Shown piece after piece: positions 5,475 to 6,060 of a stretch of 6,060 bases of DNA. The notes beneath the pieces are model-generated. The model was not told the origin of the DNA. It was given only the letters and a program-made list of their open reading frames with translations, and ran no database searches. The position numbers were made by a program, and so were the translations under genes. How positions within the stretch are numbered: the stretch's first letter is position 1; the number at the start of each line of letters is the position of its first letter. Origin of the DNA: an uncultured Ruaniaceae bacterium (GTDB lineage Bacteria > Actinomycetota > Actinomycetes > Actinomycetales > Beutenbergiaceae); the NCBI GenBank assembly GCA_947251855.1, contig CAMXUZ010000147.1:1-6060 (forward strand), written 5' to 3'.

Positions 5475-6060
5475 CTACCGAGGAGCGAGCGAACCGAACC
5501 GCTGCAGGCGCAGACTGTTGGAGACGACGAGCACCGAGGACAGCGACATCGCCGCGGCGGCGATGAGCGGGTTGAGCAGCCCGATCGCGGCGAGGGGGAT
5601 CGCGGCGAGGTTGTACCCGAACGCCCAGCCGAGGTTGGTCTTGATCGTTCGCAGCGTCGCACGCGAAAGCGCGATCGCGTCGGGAATCGCGAACAGGTCA
5701 TCGCGCACGAGGATGATATCGGCGGCCTTCAACGCGACGTCAGTTCCCTCGACGACGGCAAGTCCGAGGTTCGCGGTCGCGAGCGCGACGGAATCGTTGA
5801 TCCCATCGCCGACCATCGCCACGCGGCTGCCTTGCTGTTGCAGGTCGGCGATGACGTTCGCCTTCTCCGCCGGGAGCACCTCGGCCCGCACCGCATCGAT
5901 GCCGAGGTCGGCCTGCACTCGGGCCCCGGCCGCTGCGCTATCGCCGGTGAGGAGCAGCGTGCGCAGACCGGCGGACTTGAGCGCGCGGACCGCCTCCTTC
6001 GCGTGCGCCTTGAGCTCATCGGAGAGCACGAAACCCCCGACGTACGTCCCGTTCCTCGCG
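5475..6060 (-). CDS. Copper-type P1B ATPase, C-terminal part, 5'-truncated by window edge
   Basis: The last 194 residues of a heavy-metal-translocating P-type ATPase in the inner membrane. The frame is open to the right edge, so the GTG at 6029 is internal and the true start lies outside. Numbering from the edge, the P-domain shows T38-G-D40 (TGDS; TGDN is the commoner form) and the hinge G84-DGIND-89, with ADIILVRDDL (113-122) behind it. Then come the two last membrane helices. TM7 contains Y149-N150 (GWAFGYN) and TM8 reads MSLSSVLVV (171-179), ending NSLRLQ. The YN and MSxSS signatures are the metal-site residues of Cu(+)-exporting P1B-1 enzymes (CopA type), so copper is the probable substrate. 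The N-terminal metal-binding domain, CPC motif and DKTGT are not in the window. The gene ends at the shared terminator with tRNA-Pro; no accessory copper gene follows it. Confidence 0.93.
   Translation of the reverse strand, partial: ARNGTYVGGFVLSDELKAHAKEAVRALKSAGLRTLLLTGDSAAAGARVQADLGIDAVRAEVLPAEKANVIADLQQQGSRVAMVGDGINDSVALATANLGLAVVEGTDVALKAADIILVRDDLFAIPDAIALSRATLRTIKTNLGWAFGYNLAAIPLAAIGLLNPLIAAAAMSLSSVLVVSNSLRLQRFGSLAPR

Overview
The window is a chromosomal segment of a high-GC actinobacterium. The evidence is a WhiB-family iron-sulfur regulator, a GlxR/Crp-type regulator ending in RRRAR, a class A PBP with a PASTA domain, and two TANNNT -10 boxes lying 6-7 nt before start codons (leaderless transcription). 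Genus cannot be assigned from what is visible. No mobile element, CRISPR array, prophage or foreign-looking island was seen, and no undescribed multi-gene system was found.

Layout, left to right: (1) the 3' part of a crp/glxR-type gene (+), truncated by the left edge; (2) a bidirectional terminator at 626-662; (3) a minus-strand cluster whose transcription order is whiB4/wblA-type gene, a 51-aa DUF4177-type gene, and a RidA-family gene, with the last two overlapping by ATGA; (4) a 275-nt divergent regulatory region (1669-1943); (5) a plus-strand pair, ponA2-type bifunctional PBP and a membrane-anchored metallophosphoesterase, joined by a TAGTG overlap; (6) tRNA-Pro(CGG) with encoded CCA; (7) a strong hairpin terminator at 5411-5440; (8) the 3' third of a copper-type P1B ATPase gene (-), truncated by the right edge.

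The order crp / ridA / DUF4177 / whiB4 / ponA2 / metallophosphoesterase is the one I recall from Mycobacterium tuberculosis (Rv3676-Rv3683) and, in part, from Streptomyces (crp ... wblA, PBP). Here the MBL-fold hydrolase gene and the two ArsA-type ATPase genes that normally lie inside the block are absent, so whiB4 and the DUF4177-ridA pair are now in tandem. Functionally the block combines global cAMP-type regulation (Crp), redox-sensing regulation (WhiB4/WblA), removal of reactive enamine/imine intermediates (RidA) and peptidoglycan synthesis (PonA2 with a coupled phosphoesterase). The tRNA and copper ATPase look like independent neighbours.
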